Source of the DNA: Lithospermum erythrorhizon | Taxonomy: Eukaryota > Streptophyta > Magnoliopsida > Boraginales > Boraginaceae | Assembly (NCBI GenBank): GCA_019722365.1 | Contig: JADFUC010000501.1 | Location: 558,001 to 622,000, forward strand | Length of the DNA stretch: 64,000 nucleotides | Direction of reading: 5' to 3' | Shown: one piece after another, positions 46,929 to 59,284 of the stretch | Numbering within the stretch: the first letter of the stretch is position 1 | Layout: the number at the start of each line of letters is the position of its first letter | Translations under genes and position numbers: made by a program | The notes under the pieces: generated by a model | What the model saw: only the letters and a program-made list of their open reading frames with translations | Told to the model about the DNA's origin: nothing | The model's database searches: none

Positions 46929-49422
46929 ATGTTGGGGTCACTGCCCATATTGCCTCTCCCGGCGCCACCATCTGATGGGGATCTTGGTCCACTTCCTCCT
47001 GCACAACTGAACCCGGAAGATAATGATGAGAGAATGCTCGAGAATGAAGAGGACAAGAACAAATCAGTTGCCACTCAGACTAGGACAATCGGGATCATAT
47101 ATCCACCTCCTGATATAAGGAATATTGTTGACAAAACCTCCCAGTTTGTTGCAAAGAATGGCCCTGAGTTTGAGAAAAGAATTATGGCCAGCAATGCTGG
47201 CAACATGAAATTCAATTTCTTAACTTCATCCGACCCTTATCATGCTTATTACCAGCATCGTCTGTCAGAAGCCCGCTCTCAGAATCAGTCTTCGGAACCA
47301 TCTCAGGAGGGTGCTGTTGATTCTATTGCGGATGCTGCTGCTGAAGCAAAGCCCGATGCTGAAGCTAGGCCTGATCCATCAGCCCAATTTCGTCCTGTTC
47401 GTAAAGTTCTCGAGCCTCCTGAGGCAGAGCAGTACACTGTTCGGATTCCTGAAGGGATTACCGGCGAGGAATTGGATATAATCAAGCTCACCGCACAATT
47501 TGTGGCCCGAAATGGGAAACCTTTTTTGTCGGGGTTGACCAGCAGGGAGATGAATAATCCCCAATTTCATTTTCTCAAGCCCACTCACAGCATGTTTATG
47601 TTTTTCACATCACTTGCAGATGCTTATTCGAAAGTACTAATGCCTCCGACTAAGTTGACTGAGAAGTTGAGGAATAATGTGGTAGACATGACGACGGTCC
47701 TCGAAAGGTGTCTACATAGGTTGGAATGGGAAAGGTCTCAAGAGCAGGCTCGACAAAAGGCTGAAAATGAAATCGAGCAGGAGCGGGTGCAAATGGCTGT
47801 GATTGACTGGCATGATTTTGTTGTTGTTGAGTCTATTGATTTTGCTGATGATGAAGACGAGGAGTTACCACCTCCCATGACTCTAGAGGAGGTTATTAGG
47901 AGGAGCAAGATATCGAATGTCGAGGAAGAGGAGATTGTTGAGCCTGGGAAGGAGGTAGAGATGGAGATGGATGAAGAAGAGGTGCAACTTGTTGAAGAGG
48001 GCATGCGGGCTGCTAGTTTGGAGGAGAATGGTGATCGAAAGATTGTTGAAGGTAGGGTCATTGCGGAGGAAGACGAAGCTCCCATGAGAATCGTGAAGAA
48101 TTGGAAGAGGCCTGAGGACAGAATTCCAGCAGAAAGAGATCCAACTAAGTATGTTGTATCTCCAATTACTGGTGAGCTTATTCCCATGAGTGAGATGTCT
48201 GAACATATGAGGATATCTCTCATTGATCCTAAATACAAGGAGCAAAAGGACAGGATGTTTGCTAAGATCAAGGAGACCACTCTTGCCCAGGATGATGAGA
48301 TTTCTCGAAACATTGTAACTCTTGCTAAGACCCGTCCTGATATATTTGGTACGACAGAAGAAGAGGTCTCTAATGCTGTCATGGCAGAAATTGAGAAAAA
48401 GAAAGACGAGCAACCGAAGCAGGTAATATGGGATGGCCATACCGCAAGTATCGGTCGCACAGCCACCCAAGCTTTATCTCAGAATGCTGTTGGGGAAGAT
48501 CAAAATGATTATATGGTTAATGATGCTAGAAATCTTCCTGGTCCTGCTGCGCCTCCTCATCCTCTTAGACCTGGTGTCCCCTCAATTCGCCCTCTTCCTC
48601 CCCCACCTGGCCTTCAACTGAATATGCCTCGCCTGCCTAATGTTGTCCAGTACTCGACTCCAACTGGTGGGGGTGTACTTGCACCTCCTCCACCCAGACC
48701 ATCTATGGTTAACATGATGCCTTCTGTTAGGCCTCCAGGCCCCCCCACACAAATGATGCCTGGACAACAGCAGTTTATGGTAAATCGACCTCAGATGCAT
48801 CCATCAATGATGATGAATCAGCAAGGTATACCTGTGCCAGCACCACCAGGGTCACAGTTCACCCCTCGTCCATATGCTCCTCAAATGTCTCAGACAGGCA
48901 TGCCCATGGCACCCCCACCTCCTATGCATCAGGGAATACCTCCACCGCCGCCACCCGAGGAAGCCCCTCCACCACTTCCTGATGAGCCAGAGCTGAAAAA
49001 GCAAAAGCTTGATGATTCTTCACTCATCCCTGAAGACCAATTCTTGGCCCAGCATTCAGTATGGAGCACCTTTTCACTTACTTTTGCTGATCTTTATCTG
49101 ATTCCTAAGTATCCCAAATTCATCTTCTTTTTTTCAAATGATTTGGTTGCAGGGTCCTGCTCGTATCACTATAGTTGTGCCACATGTTGATGATTTAAGT
49201 CTAAAAGGTCAGACATTGGAGATCATGGTGCAATCCCTTTCTGAGACCGTTGCCATTCTGAAAGAGAAAATTGCTGGGGAAACCCAGCTTCCTTCAAATA
49301 AGCAAAAGTTGAGTGGCAAGGCTGGATTCCTCAAGGACAATTTGTCGCTTGCATACTACAATCTTACACCCGGAGAAACGCTCAATCTTTCACTGAGGGA
49401 GCGTGGTGGTAGGAAGAGATGA
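46929..49422 (+). CDS. SF3A1: Splicing factor 3A subunit 1 (SF3A1/SF3a120, PRP21 homologue)
   Basis: Coding exons 46929-49058 and 49153-49422 give 799 residues. Domain order is that of the family: SURP1 (about 62-111, IVDKTSQFVAKNGPEFEKRI), an acidic/alanine-rich linker, SURP2 (about 181-236, IKLTAQFVARNGKPFLSGLT), the PRP21-like middle with charged helices and the conserved DPTKYVVSPITGELIP, a proline-rich segment (about 540-690) and a C-terminal ubiquitin-like domain (about 711-799, VPHVDDLSLKGQTLEIMVQS) ending in RERGGRKR. SF3A1 is part of the U2 snRNP SF3a complex. SURP2 binds SF3A3 and the ubiquitin-like domain contacts U1 snRNA stem-loop 4 in other organisms. The intron lies exactly before the ubiquitin-like domain; without splicing the frame would end in an unrelated tail. 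The ATG follows a 5' UTR intron. Confidence 0.96.
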
Positions 49423-50312
49423 GCTATGTTGCACCGGGTTGATTAATGCATCCTCGAAACAGTTAAAGCTTTGTTGTTCATCTTCATTTAAGTTATATTA
49501 GAGATCATTTCGTTCTGTACTCCTTAAGTCTGCTTGTTACATTCAAATGATGTTATTGGTTTTTTAAGATAGTTATCTGATATATGGTGTCTACAACAGA
49601 TATTGGAACTTGGAGGTCATCTTTTGAGGTTTAAAGTGGAATGTGCTTGTACTGTAGGAAGTTCATCATCTCCTTGTTTGAGTTACTAATTCAAATGCGA
49701 CTGATTTACATCTCTCTTCTACTAACTCCTTTGTTCTTCTTGTTTCAGTGGTTTACATGTGATTTACAGGGGAGTGTATCTCTGTATTTCTTCTCTCAAA
49801 ACTTATACTTATTACTATTTTTGTTGTAATAAGGTAGTAATGTTCATAATATCTTCTGTGCTTAGGTTCTTCTCTCCATGTTAAATCGTACATGAATGCG
49901 TGATATGTTGAACGAAGAACACTAACTTCATTAACTTCCAATTGCTTCTTGCACCGACGTTTTGATTAAATCAAATAAGTTACAATTAGTACCCAAAAAT
50001 ATTACTCCGTATTATTTGGTTTGGTCCCAGATTAAATGATACCTAGATCAAGTTGATCGAAGATGAGAGTTTGATTAATGAAGCTTTCCTTTTCACTACA
50101 CTTTTTTGCTTTATTTCTTCAGTTTCATCTACTTTCTTACTTCATTTACTTCTGAAACTACTAATTGAACCTTAAAAATTGAATTGTGACGTGAAAAGCT
50201 AAATAGACCATGGTTTGACGGAAGCTTATACTATATGATGTTTATGAGACATGTCCTGTTGATTGAGGAACATGTGGAATCTCATTCTGGCATCCATCGA
50301 TACTGGAGACAA

Positions 50313-53300
50313 GTCTCATTTCCTGAGTGCGGCATTGAATTTCAGGATTACACGCCTTGCACGGATCCTAAGGTATGTTGCATTTTCTTATGGAGTGAAA
50401 ACCATTCTGGCTTTTGGAATTTTATGATAATATGTTTGATCTTTTAACAGAGATGGAATAAGTTCAGCAAGCATCAGCTCTCTTTCTGGGAACGCCATTG
50501 TCCTCCATTATATGAAAGAAAGGAATGCTTGGTTCCCCCTACGGATGGTTACGAGGTTCCAATTAAGTGGCCTGAGAGCAGGGGCAAGTGTTGGTACAGG
50601 TAAGATTGGCAGTCTCTTTGTTCAATTCTATGAATCTTATAGATAATTGATTGAGCTTGATTGCCGGAATGTTCCACATGACTGGATCAATAAGCAAAAG
50701 TCCAATCAACATTGGCTGTCGAAAGAAGGGGATAAGTTCCTCTTTCCTGGCGGTGGAACTATGTTCCCTAATGGAATTGGTGCCTTTGTTGATTTGATGG
50801 AGGATCTCATTCCCCAAATGAAAGATGGTACTATCAGTACAGCCATCGATACTGGCTGTAGGGGGGTTGGGGGGGCTGTGAGTCTTATTTGAAATGATCC
50901 TTGATCCAATTTATCTAACTAAATGTAGTACCCTACTAACCATGGCCGGTTACAATTGGTAGAAGATCTAGTTCAGCCGCATTCCTGTTAGGACACATTA
51001 ATCATATTACTCCACTAAAACATGTAGACTGAGGAACAAACAGTTCATTAGGCTTAAGTATCATCAATGCGGCTGAAAGAGTTTCCACTTCACATGGTTC
51101 TTGCTTATGATTTTTAACATTGTTCAATAGAGTCACATAAGAGTAAAATTTTTTTGAGATCTCTTTCAAGATCTAAGTTTCCTTCTCTGGATGTACTAAC
51201 AACTTAGGTTGCTAGCTGGGGAGGTGATCTACTAGATCGTGGAATTATAACAGTTTCATTGGCTCCGCGGGATTATCATGAGGCTCAAGTTCAGTTTGCT
51301 CTTGAGAGGGGGATTCCAGCAATTTTGGGGATTATTTCCTTGCAAAGGCTTCCTTTCCTTTCAAACTCCTTCGACATGGCTTACTGCTCATGATGCCTTA
51401 TCCAATGGACAGAATTTGGTAACTAACGTCTCATAACTACAATCTAGTTAGTAGTTGTTGTCTCACTAATGAAGAAAATTCTATGATTGCTCCATAAGTC
51501 TACTATGTTCTGTGGTAGTTATTGGCACCTTCTGCTTTGTACGATTGTATTCTATTGAAAAATAAGAAAACACATTTCTTGGGTTGTTTTGCACTCCATA
51601 TTCCTAATCACACCAGATTGTCTATAAAACAGATTATATATAGGCTGCCTGAAACTACTCTTCTTACAGCCCACTGCTCGATTGTTCTTTTCCTAAATAT
51701 ATGCGCCTTCTACTTTCAGGTGGAATCTACCGTCTTGAGGTAAACCGTATACTTCGTCCTGGAGGTTTCTGGTCCCCCAATTAACTATGAAAATCACTGG
51801 AGAGGTTGGAACACAACTATTGGGGATCAGAAGGCAGATTTTGATATGTTACAGGAAATTCTAACTAGGGATGCTTTCGGTTCGGTTCGATCGGTTTTTT
51901 CCGTTTTGTGTGAAAACCGGCTTTATCGGTTTTTCACATCATAAACCATTCGGTTCAAAAATTAATTTAGGACTTTGATCGGTTCGGTTACATATTGGTT
52001 TCATGCGGTTTCGGTTCGGTTCGATCGGTTTTCGGTTTTATTAACAATAGTATCGTATAAAAGTTCGCGATTTAATTAAAATAAAATCTGGCATAAATTT
52101 CGGCCATTGCTATACATGATATAATTGTAGATGGTCGTTTAGAAACTAGAATCATTTCTTCTTTCACTCAATCCGCTTTATTGTTAGTCGATTTGAGCAC
52201 ACGTAAAATTTTAGGTATTTTTTAATTTGTTAATACAGTTAATGATTTTCACTTAAATTACTTTGTATTCGTTTTGGTTGAAATGAATCAATTTGGAATT
52301 CGCTAGGGTGAAAAAAGTACCGAACTAAAAGGGATGGAGGGAGTGGCGTATTCTTAATAGGTATTGAATACGTGTACAATAATAGATATAAATACAAATA
52401 GATTAGTAACATATTATTTGAAACATTTGTATGATTTTAGAAATTAAAAAGCAACGATCTTAATAATTTTAAAATTAAAATAGTTTTGAAGCATTCAGAT
52501 TTAAAATTAGCGCGTCACGATTCTTGTTGGTTGTGGGTGTAGAATATTCTTTGGATGATATGTTAGTGTAGTTTATAAATAACATGTAATTTTGAACTTT
52601 GAATGCCACGTTTTGAGTTGAAGAACTTTGTTTGACTTTGAGCTTTACACATTATTAGGTATTAAAGTAGTATAATATGTTTTAAAACTAAATGAAATTT
52701 TTAAAATATCATAAATATAAATATTTTAAACAAATTTTAAAAATCGGTTAGGATTAGGTTCGGTTGGTCGGTTTTGGTTTATGCTAAAACCCGAGAAGCG
52801 GAGTAAATTGTCGATATGATTTTTTTTTACCATTTCGGTTCGGTCTTAATTTTTAAATGGAAATGCAGTCATCGGTTTGACAATTCGGTTTTTGGTTTGA
52901 ACCGAACCCGAAACATCTAGTGGCTACTTCTAACTTCCATGTGCTTTAAGTTATTCAAAAAGAAGGATGACATTGCTGTATGGCTGAAGCTTTCCAGCAA
53001 CGAGTGCTACAACAAGCTCGACAACCCTCGAACCTATGACTTACTTCATTTAGATGGATTGTTTAGCTCCGAAAGCCACAGATGAAGTATCTTATAGGCT
53101 AAACATCGTCCCTTCGCTGATTTCCTTTACATATGTTGTCACATACTAGATTAACTCAACTATATTAACTCAACTATCTCCGAAAGCCACATATGTTCTG
53201 CTAGAGATTGATCGTATCTTGAGGCCAAATGGCTACGCTATCATCCGCGAAGCCAGTTACTATGTCGATGGTATCACCACTCTAGCCAAGGGAATGCGAC

Positions 53301-53395
53301 GGAGTTGTCGTAAACAAGACAGAATATGGACTAGAGAAGGAGAAGGTCTTGATTTGCCAAAAGAAATTATGGTATGCTAAGGAGAGTTTAAGATG
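50313..53395 (+). pseudogene. Broken second copy of the DUF248 methyltransferase
   Basis: Starts abruptly inside the equivalent of exon 1 (homology from GTCTCATTTCCTGAG, matching 30402 onward), so the transmembrane segment and start codon are absent. Remnants of exons 1-7 keep the parent order. Lesions: the exon 3 acceptor CAG is CCG (50664-50666); about 16 extra G-rich bases at the end of exon 3 (about 50860-50878); Arg CGA is TGA (51391-51393); 11 bases are lost in exon 5 (about 51768); a hAT-like element of 1061 bp sits inside exon 5; about 580 bp is missing between mid-exon 5 and exon 6 (junction near 53027); and further small changes occur in exon 7. Homology continues past the stop through the 3' flank to about 54172. 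It cannot give a working enzyme. Confidence 0.92.
51867..52927. mobile_element. Non-autonomous hAT-like element inside the pseudogene
   Basis: 1061 bp flanked by the 8-bp duplication TTCTAACT (51859-51866 and 52928-52935), inside a stretch that is continuous in the intact paralogue. The left end AGGGATGCTTTCGGTTCGGT and the reverse complement of the right end (CTAGATGTTTCGGGTTCGGT) are imperfect inverted repeats. Subterminal CGGTTCGGTT motifs are typical of plant hAT elements. No transposase frame. Confidence 0.85.
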
Positions 53396-54024
53396 ACAAA
53401 ATCTAACACATTAACTCCTAGTTTCCAACTCCATTGGAGTAATTGAAGTAATCTGCATACACATCAGTTTTTTTATTTAGCAGAAATTTGATATGGATGG
53501 ATCAATCCAAGAATTATTTACTCAATGACCTTCTCCTGAAATTTTTGGAAAAATACTTTCTTTACAAGGCTATAACTAGTTTGCCCCCTTTTTTTACTGT
53601 TTATGTTTGGCTGTGAAATATGTTGTGAGAATGTCTCAAGTGAATATCATGCTTATTTATGTATTTATGAAATTTACATTTCCATTTTAAACAAGTTTTT
53701 GCAATTTCCTAGTATTCACAAGTCCAGTTATCCAAATTTTGATGTGCAAATTCACTAAATAACTCCTACACTACCAATGTTATATCGAAAATTCTGACTC
53801 GATTGTCTGCTCGGCCAACATTCGAATCGTGATTCAAAAATATTTTATTGCTTCATATCCAAAAAAACCGACTATAGACATACTAATATTTACTTGAAAC
53901 CGACTCGATAAAAATAGTCCCCAGTCCCCTAGGTGCCCAAGACCAACATAAGCCACTCATATACTGTCCGACTGTCTCTATGTATTCTCCATTATATAAA
54001 AACAAGAAGTACAAATTTTCGTAC

Positions 54025-54108
54025 GAGATTAACTAGTGTAGTTTAACGTGATTTACAATTAGTCTGAAGTGTACCTAGTGCGGTTGCGAGTTGCCATTAA
54101 TTTTTTTT
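54025..54108. repeat. SINE-like tail sequence, copy 2
   Basis: Counterpart of 37360-37434 in the duplicated block (AGTCTGAAGTGTACCTAGTG ... TTGCCATTAA, then a T run). More diverged than copy 1. Homology between the two loci ends shortly after, near 37497 and 54172. Confidence 0.5.
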
Positions 54109-55059
54109 TCCAAACTTGACAAAAACATAATCAGCTCTGAAAACTAGTAAGTATCTATATGCTATTGTAAACACAAACTTGTCTGATAAAATAAATAACT
54201 TACTTGAAGAGATTTGTTACGCAGTTAGGTGGAAACTCTTCCTCGTCACGGGGGGCAAAATGCCCTATGGAAAGTTAATGGCTTTTAGTATATGGTTGAG
54301 ATTCTGAATAAGAGCTTATCTCGCGGGGCGTCTTTATCTTATTAGCCTGTGTCAAGCTCGAGACTCCCACAGCTTTCCACACTTGATATATTAATTTCGC
54401 GGTGTGAGATCACCATTTATCTCTTAGCTTCAATTTCTTGATTTACTTTAATCGCTTTTCTAGTGATTTATATATCGAGCTCCCCCTAATTGTAAATTCA
54501 CCGTTGATACAGCTCGAATTTCATTTGCGTAGTAGCAGAATTATTATTGAGCAGTCGCGGAGACAACAACGATTACAATAGTAACCTAAACACATACACT
54601 ACATGGGTATTTTATAACACAAGCTCTATTACAATTTGACCTACCTCTCAATTCTATAAAGAAAATAAGTGTATGGGCAAGTGAGAGATCTAATATGTGT
54701 CTTCTTAATCATTATATAGAGAAAATTTTCATACAAAAGTTTCCTTATTCCATTATGATAATAAATCCATCGTATCGTATCTACGAGGTTGCTTTCTTAA
54801 GGCGATTACCACAAATCCCTTCAACCCGGATCATTCGGGAAGCCCGTGGTCGAAATAAATCTTCCCCTTGACTTCGGTTCGATGTAAAGATCCGTCAAGC
54901 AAGCTAGCGGTCTGCCAGTAAGAGGCTGTTATTCTGCAATGTTAGCAGCAGGTTAATTCGAACCACGGTTTCGAGTTGAGCGCTTCGGCTTTCACAAATC
55001 ATTTCTTTTTAACTTTGGGAGATATTGATAATCACAATCTTGAATCATATCTTGTAAAA

Positions 55060-55277
55060 TATATAGTAGCTCAATAAAAAACTTAGTCAATCAATATGCA
55101 GTAACACATATAGCTCCAGATACTTCAGCTCCCCATCTATACCAGGAACAGGGTTCCACACTCTAACCCAAACAATTTAGGATTCGATATGTACCTCACA
55201 ATGGCACACCAAATATGCCATACTCCAACGAAAACAAACAACGTTCCAGGAAGCACATGTCCAGGAAAAGAACCCAT
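55060..55277 (-). pseudogene. 5' fragment of a DUF716 (TMEM45-like) membrane protein gene
   Basis: From an ATG at 55277 on the minus strand the frame reads MGSFPGHVLPGTLFVFVGVW then HIWCAIVRYISNPKLF, the conserved start of plant DUF716 proteins as I remember them. The next bases encode the family's VRVWNPVPGIDGELKYLELY only after a shift of one base, and the following segment keeps only traces of the family sequence. No later exon is recognisable toward 54.2 kb. One apparent base deletion plus loss of the rest makes it a gene fragment. The function of the family is poorly known. Confidence 0.65.
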
Positions 55278-56703
55278 TTTTTAAATCACCAACTAATGCC
55301 AAAAAGCCGCCACCTTCTGTTCACTCTTCAGAAATATTGCAAGTTTGCAACCAAATAAACTATGGCCCTACCTATGTTTAAAGACCAGGTACTCAATCCA
55401 AATAGCACCCAAATTAATCCAAAAACACGTATGGTTTAGTTAAAAAAGAAAATCTATGGTATCCTACATACTCCATGCATCGAAAAAAAAATTTAAACGT
55501 TTACTACGAAACATACGAAAAATTTCTATTTTTGAATTTATAAAAACAAAACGATAATGTAATTTTAAAGTTACTTTGTTTTCAAAGAAACAACTATAAT
55601 TTATTGTTTTAATATTATATATTTTCTACGGTATAAAAGTCTCCTTATATATGACTCATAAAAATTCTACAACGTATAAGATAATTATAATTGTCCATTT
55701 AAATTTAACTTTTAGATATTTTTCAAAATAATACTAATTATGAAGATATTTTATTTAAAAGTCCAATTTTTCATTAAAATTTTATTTTAAAACATTTTAA
55801 ATTACGTAATATTTATTTCAATATACATAATTGAACATTTATATTTGTTATTATACCTTATGCTTAACAAATTTTTATTTTATAGTGTTTATTCAAACTA
55901 TAAGTCGTTTAACCGGTTCTCATTTTATCCTAATTATAAGTCACTCAACTTATTTTACACCATATTTTTTAATATACCCTTAATTAATAAAATCAAACAT
56001 TTCCTATAAAATAGTACATAATAAAATTTCTAGTTTTGAGAGATTATGTTTGACAACGAAATAAAAAGATTAATGAATGGTAAGTTATAAAATTAGAAAA
56101 GAAACATTTGGATCATTAATTAATATTGAATGAAGGTTAAAATTGTCACATGTCCAATATCTTAAAAACAAAAAGAACAACATAAATGACATAATTTGAA
56201 TAGTAAGTAATATAACTTATATTGAGTTTCTAAAACTTTAAATCCTTTCCGAAATATTTTATAATATTTCCAAAATATTTTTTATTTTTATCATTCCGCA
56301 AATATATCTGAAATCTAAACTTTGAACTATGAGTACATGATCCAGCCTAATTGCAATGCTTATTGCAATAAGAAACCATGCAAAGATTCGATCTTTAAGG
56401 TAAAAGAAAACTGCTTTATTTTATCATTTTTAGTAATGTATTTCCTCCTTTTTTTTATTTGTACTTCTAGATTATATTTTTTATTTCAAAATATTTATCA
56501 TTTTAAGATAAAAAATTATAATTTTATATTTTAATATAATTTTTATTCTTTACTCATAAAATTATCGATCATTAATAATATAATTTTAAATGATTATAAT
56601 TATATTTTTAAATGTCTTTCTGAGAATTCTTTTACAACGAGCCGGAAGTATAACAGTAATTAGTACTAGGATATGATGAATTGTTCATGTTGGTTTATTG
56701 ACA

Positions 56704-58689
56704 ATGAAGTTGTTTACTCAATTTCAACAAAATTTGTTATCAAGAACACTTTGTTCATCTACCAAGAAATGGTATTCAATGCTGATCATCACCCACCCAA
56801 CTCTTGTTCTTCTTGAATCTTGTTCATCAATGTTCCATCTCAGGCAGATTCTAGGTCACATGTTTCATACTGGTTTGGTTTTTGATGTATTTCCTCTGAG
56901 TAGGCTCATCACATTTTGTGCATTGCATGATCATGGAGACTTTGCATATGCAAGATCACTTTTTTCATTGATTCCCGACCCGAATACGTATATTTGGAAT
57001 ACTTTGATTAGGGGGGGAATGAAAAGGAATGAACCTGAAATGGGGTTGAGGATTTTCAAGAAAATGGTTTGGGGGGGAGTTGAAATGGATAAGAGGAGTT
57101 TTGTGTTTGCTTTGAAGTGTTGTGAGAGATTGGAGGGGGTGGGTGTGGAGGTTGGGAGAGGGTTGCATGGAAGAATTTGGAAGTTGGGTTTTGTGGAAGA
57201 TTTGATTTTGAGGAATGGGTTGGTTCATTTTTATGGGGAGATGGGGTTTGTCAGCGATGCGCGTAAGGTGTTTGATGAAATTTCGGATAGGGATGTTGTG
57301 TCGTGGACTACAATGATTGATGGGTATGTGAAAGCGGAGTTGAATGATGAGGCGTTGGAGGTGTTTAAATTGATGTGTGAAGGTGGGGTGGAGCCTAATG
57401 AGGTAACAATGATCACGGTCTTTTCAGCGTGTGGAAATAAAGGAGATTTGAGTTTGGGGTTGAGTTTTCATGAACTTGTATGCAAAAAGAGGGTGAAATG
57501 TGGATTAAATTTGAGTAATGCAATGTTGGATATGTATGCGAAGTGTGGTCGTATGGACAAGGCTAACGATGTTTTTGATCGGATGGAGAGAAGGGATGTT
57601 TTTACATGGACGAGTATGATCGATGGCTATGGGAAAAATGGAGAGGTGGACTTGGCAAGGAAGCATTTTGATGAGATGCCTGGGAGGAATGTAGTTTCCT
57701 GGAATGCAATGATTGCTGGTTACTCTCAAAATAATAGACCGATGGAGGCCATAGAACTGTTCCGTGTAATGGAAAGTGAAGGCATGGTTCCTATTGAGAG
57801 TACTTTGGTTTGTGTTCTATCAGCTTGTGCTCAGCTAAGTTGTTTAACTATCGGTCAACAAATTCATAAAAAATATGTTAAACAGAAGTGGATAGATATT
57901 AGTATAGTGATAGGAAATGCACTCATAGACATGTATGCTAAATGTGGATGCATTTATGAAGCTGAAATGGTATTTAGAGACATGCCAGCTAAAATTGTTG
58001 GCACCTGGAATTCAATGATTCTTGGATATGCTTCTAATGGAAGTGCTAAAGAGGCTCTTAGTCTTTTTGAGCAAATGGTAAGTGCAGGATCCCAGCCTGA
58101 CTCTATCACATTTGTGGGCATCCTGTCAGCTTGTGCTCATGGAGGTTTGATTGATCAGGGCTTCGACTACTTCCGAAATATGGAAACTTTTGGATTAATA
58201 CCGAAGATTGAACATTATGCTTGCATGACTGATTTACTTGGACGACTTGGGCGTGTAGATGAAGCTCACAATTTGATAAAGACTATGACTATCCAACCAG
58301 ATGAAGCTGTTTGGGGGACGCTTCTTAGTGCTTGTAGAATGTGTGGAAATGTTGAGCTAGGTAAGATAGCAGCTGATAAACTTATTATATTAGATCCTAA
58401 AGATAGTGGTACTTATGCACTTCTTGCTAGTCTGTGCTCTAAGAAAAGTGCATGGGGTGATGTAAGTACAGTTAGAAGTATGATGAGGGAAAAAGGTATA
58501 AAAAAGAATCCAGGATGTAGCTCGATAGAGGTGGAAGGTCGAAGTCATGGATTTTTGGTTGCAGATCAATCACATCCACACTCGAAGGTTATATATAAGA
58601 CACTTGACGGTCTTAGAGTATCATCAAAACCCGATAATCATGCATCCGATGCCATCCTGACTGAAGCCTTTTCAATGGGACAAATTTAG
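56704..58689 (+). CDS. PLS-class pentatricopeptide repeat (PPR) protein with E domain
   Basis: Intronless frame of 661 residues from the ATG at 56704. A short basic N-terminus, which may target mitochondria or plastids, precedes about a dozen P, L and S repeats. Examples are DPNTYIWNTLIRGGMKRNEP, RDVVSWTTMIDGYVKAELND, RDVFTWTSMIDGYGKNGEVD, RNVVSWNAMIAGYSQNNRPM and GTWNSMILGYASNGSAKEAL, each followed by the usual GVEPNEVTM- or GSQPDSITF-type half. After the last repeat comes the E motif (DEAVWGTLLSACRMCGNVEL, ending MMREKGIKKNPGCSSIEVEG) and part of an E+ stretch (HGFLVADQSHPHSKVIYKTL). There is no DYW deaminase domain. Such proteins bind organellar RNA one base per repeat and usually recruit a DYW partner for C-to-U editing. 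The RNA target cannot be stated. A TTG three codons earlier is in frame but is not a likely start. Confidence 0.93.
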   Translation: MKLFTQFQQNLLSRTLCSSTKKWYSMLIITHPTLVLLESCSSMFHLRQILGHMFHTGLVFDVFPLSRLITFCALHDHGDFAYARSLFSLIPDPNTYIWNTLIRGGMKRNEPEMGLRIFKKMVWGGVEMDKRSFVFALKCCERLEGVGVEVGRGLHGRIWKLGFVEDLILRNGLVHFYGEMGFVSDARKVFDEISDRDVVSWTTMIDGYVKAELNDEALEVFKLMCEGGVEPNEVTMITVFSACGNKGDLSLGLSFHELVCKKRVKCGLNLSNAMLDMYAKCGRMDKANDVFDRMERRDVFTWTSMIDGYGKNGEVDLARKHFDEMPGRNVVSWNAMIAGYSQNNRPMEAIELFRVMESEGMVPIESTLVCVLSACAQLSCLTIGQQIHKKYVKQKWIDISIVIGNALIDMYAKCGCIYEAEMVFRDMPAKIVGTWNSMILGYASNGSAKEALSLFEQMVSAGSQPDSITFVGILSACAHGGLIDQGFDYFRNMETFGLIPKIEHYACMTDLLGRLGRVDEAHNLIKTMTIQPDEAVWGTLLSACRMCGNVELGKIAADKLIILDPKDSGTYALLASLCSKKSAWGDVSTVRSMMREKGIKKNPGCSSIEVEGRSHGFLVADQSHPHSKVIYKTLDGLRVSSKPDNHASDAILTEAFSMGQI

Positions 58690-59254
58690 CAGATTGCGAC
58701 GTTTCATCATATTCTTGCTCATGATTTCCCTCTTTAGAGTATTTCTGGCCTCCTGGGGCAGTTTCTTCTCGACGGTCGTTGATGAAAATGTTCCTTCTAA
58801 TGGACAGCTTCAGCAGATTTCACCAAACATTACTACTCATGAGATTTATATTGATGGCAGTTTGCTTCAAGGGTTGGTGATGAAAATGTGCCTTATCCAG
58901 GGACAAAACTAACAGATCTCAGCAAACACTAGTCCTGTTGAGAGAGTAGTTCTGAATATTCAACCTTTCGACGAAGTCTTCGGATTTGCCATCCCCAAAA
59001 AAGGCTTGTTAACAGCTAGAATACGTCCATGCTGTTTATGGAAGGTTACAATTGCAGTCAAATTGGTTCTTAAGAAGCATGCATTGGAACTTCAAGGATT
59101 GTGGGAGCACAAGTTTAGGACATTGATTAAAAGAGTGAATCAACCAGTATGATCATATAAAAGAGGCACTTCTTGGTTTCCTTCAAGGCTCAAGTATACT
59201 TGAAGGGACCTTGGTTAAATGTGCATTAAAATTAAATTCTGTAAGGAAGTTCTT

Positions 59255-59284
59255 CACACACACACATATATATATATATATAAA
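59255..59284. repeat. CA/TA dinucleotide repeat
   Basis: CACACACACA followed by TATATATATATA. Marks the start of a gene-free, repeat-rich stretch that runs to the Harbinger remnant. Confidence 0.8.

Noticed and set aside
47738..48466. Minus-strand frame of 242 codons rich in Ser, and a 195-codon neighbour
   Set aside because: Both are reverse readings of the acidic Glu/Asp-rich part of SF3A1, which gives Ser/Leu-rich shadows.
56698..56703. A TTG start two codons before the PPR ATG
   Set aside because: Plant nuclear genes use ATG and the ATG at 56704 is in frame and fits.
58694..58912. Frame of 72 codons after the PPR stop
   Set aside because: No match to E+ or DYW motifs in this or a shifted frame; best read as 3' UTR sequence.
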